From positions 2,542,001 through 2,606,000 of the forward strand of contig NZ_CP016286.1 in NCBI RefSeq assembly GCF_001679785.1: a DNA stretch of 64,000 bases, in the 5' to 3' direction. The notes beneath the pieces were generated by a model. That model saw nothing but the letters and a program-made list of their open reading frames with translations, ran no database searches and was not told where the DNA came from. The position numbers and the translations under genes are program-made. Shown piece after piece: positions 63,943 to 64,000 of this stretch. Source of the stretch: Rhizobium leguminosarum. Lineage in GTDB: Bacteria > Pseudomonadota > Alphaproteobacteria > Rhizobiales > Rhizobiaceae. The first letter of the stretch is position 1; the number at the start of each line of letters is the position of its first letter.

Positions 63943-64000
63943 ATGCCGAAGCGCCAAGACATCAAATCGATCCTTATCATCGGCGCGGGACCGATCGTCA
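63943..64000 (+). CDS. carB: Carbamoyl-phosphate synthase large subunit (5' end only)
   Basis: The first 19 codons read MPKRQDIKSILIIGAGPIV, the well-known start of CarB, with the beginning of its nucleotide-binding fold (IIGAGPIV). The rest lies beyond the window. CarB makes carbamoyl phosphate from ammonia supplied by CarA. Confidence 0.95.
   Translation, partial: MPKRQDIKSILIIGAGPIV

Overview
The window looks like chromosomal DNA of a Rhizobium of the R. leguminosarum / R. etli / R. phaseoli group. Evidence: a complete cinR-cinI-cinS quorum-sensing cluster, alphaproteobacterial DnaG, RpoD, RecQ and CarA proteins, families common in rhizobia (DUF5054, DUF6894, DUF930, DUF1428, GFA), and several high-GC palindromic intergenic repeats of the RIME type. 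No rRNA genes or CRISPR array were seen. There is one tRNA gene.

Layout. 1-7.9 kb is core chromosome: the start of an ABC ATPase gene, a divergent GntR/FCD regulator, small stress-type genes, a DUF5054 glycosidase-like protein, cinRIS and a lone receiver protein. 8.1-19.8 kb is an integrated phage-satellite-like island, bounded by a 54-bp direct repeat made from the 3' end of a tRNA-Ile(CAT) gene. It carries a tyrosine integrase, an AlpA-type regulator, a primase-polymerase/helicase gene split by an IS481-family insertion, an iteron-rich candidate origin, a complete large terminase, a few phage-structural-type proteins and small cargo genes. I found no portal, major capsid or tail genes. 19.8-25.9 kb is a second, decayed mobile segment directly against attR: a frameshifted and truncated integrase, a frameshifted HNH nuclease, and an apparently intact NACHT/STAND NTPase with a nuclease-like N-terminus, which is a candidate antiphage protein.

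26-41 kb returns to core-type genes: a lipoprotein, SIMPL and two paralogous small secreted proteins, YjbQ, HAD, MFS, Crp/Fnr, DUF6894, AraC-EamA-B3/4, an NptII-like aminoglycoside phosphotransferase, and a proline-rich TonB-like DUF930 protein. 41-54 kb holds rpoD, tdh-GFA and kbl (threonine catabolism, separated by an IS110-family element), a methyltransferase, a cupin, and the overlapping dnaG-recQ pair. 54-64 kb holds a YqeY-like gene, carA, MATE and Tet-type efflux pumps, an aldo/keto reductase, a YpfJ-type metallopeptidase, a membrane LytTR regulator, and the first codons of carB, which lies 7.6 kb from carA.

How the parts work together. The island reads as a module. Integrase plus repeated GGGCTACA boxes near both ends would serve recombination. 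Prim-pol/helicase plus iterons would serve replication. The terminase block points to packaging, presumably with help from another phage. Four copies of a dyad motif (GTTGnCAnnTGnCAAC) lie about 95-110 bp (one about 125 bp) before three leftward transcription units, suggesting a common controller. The IS481 insertion probably disables replication at present. All functions are read from sequence alone, without database searches.
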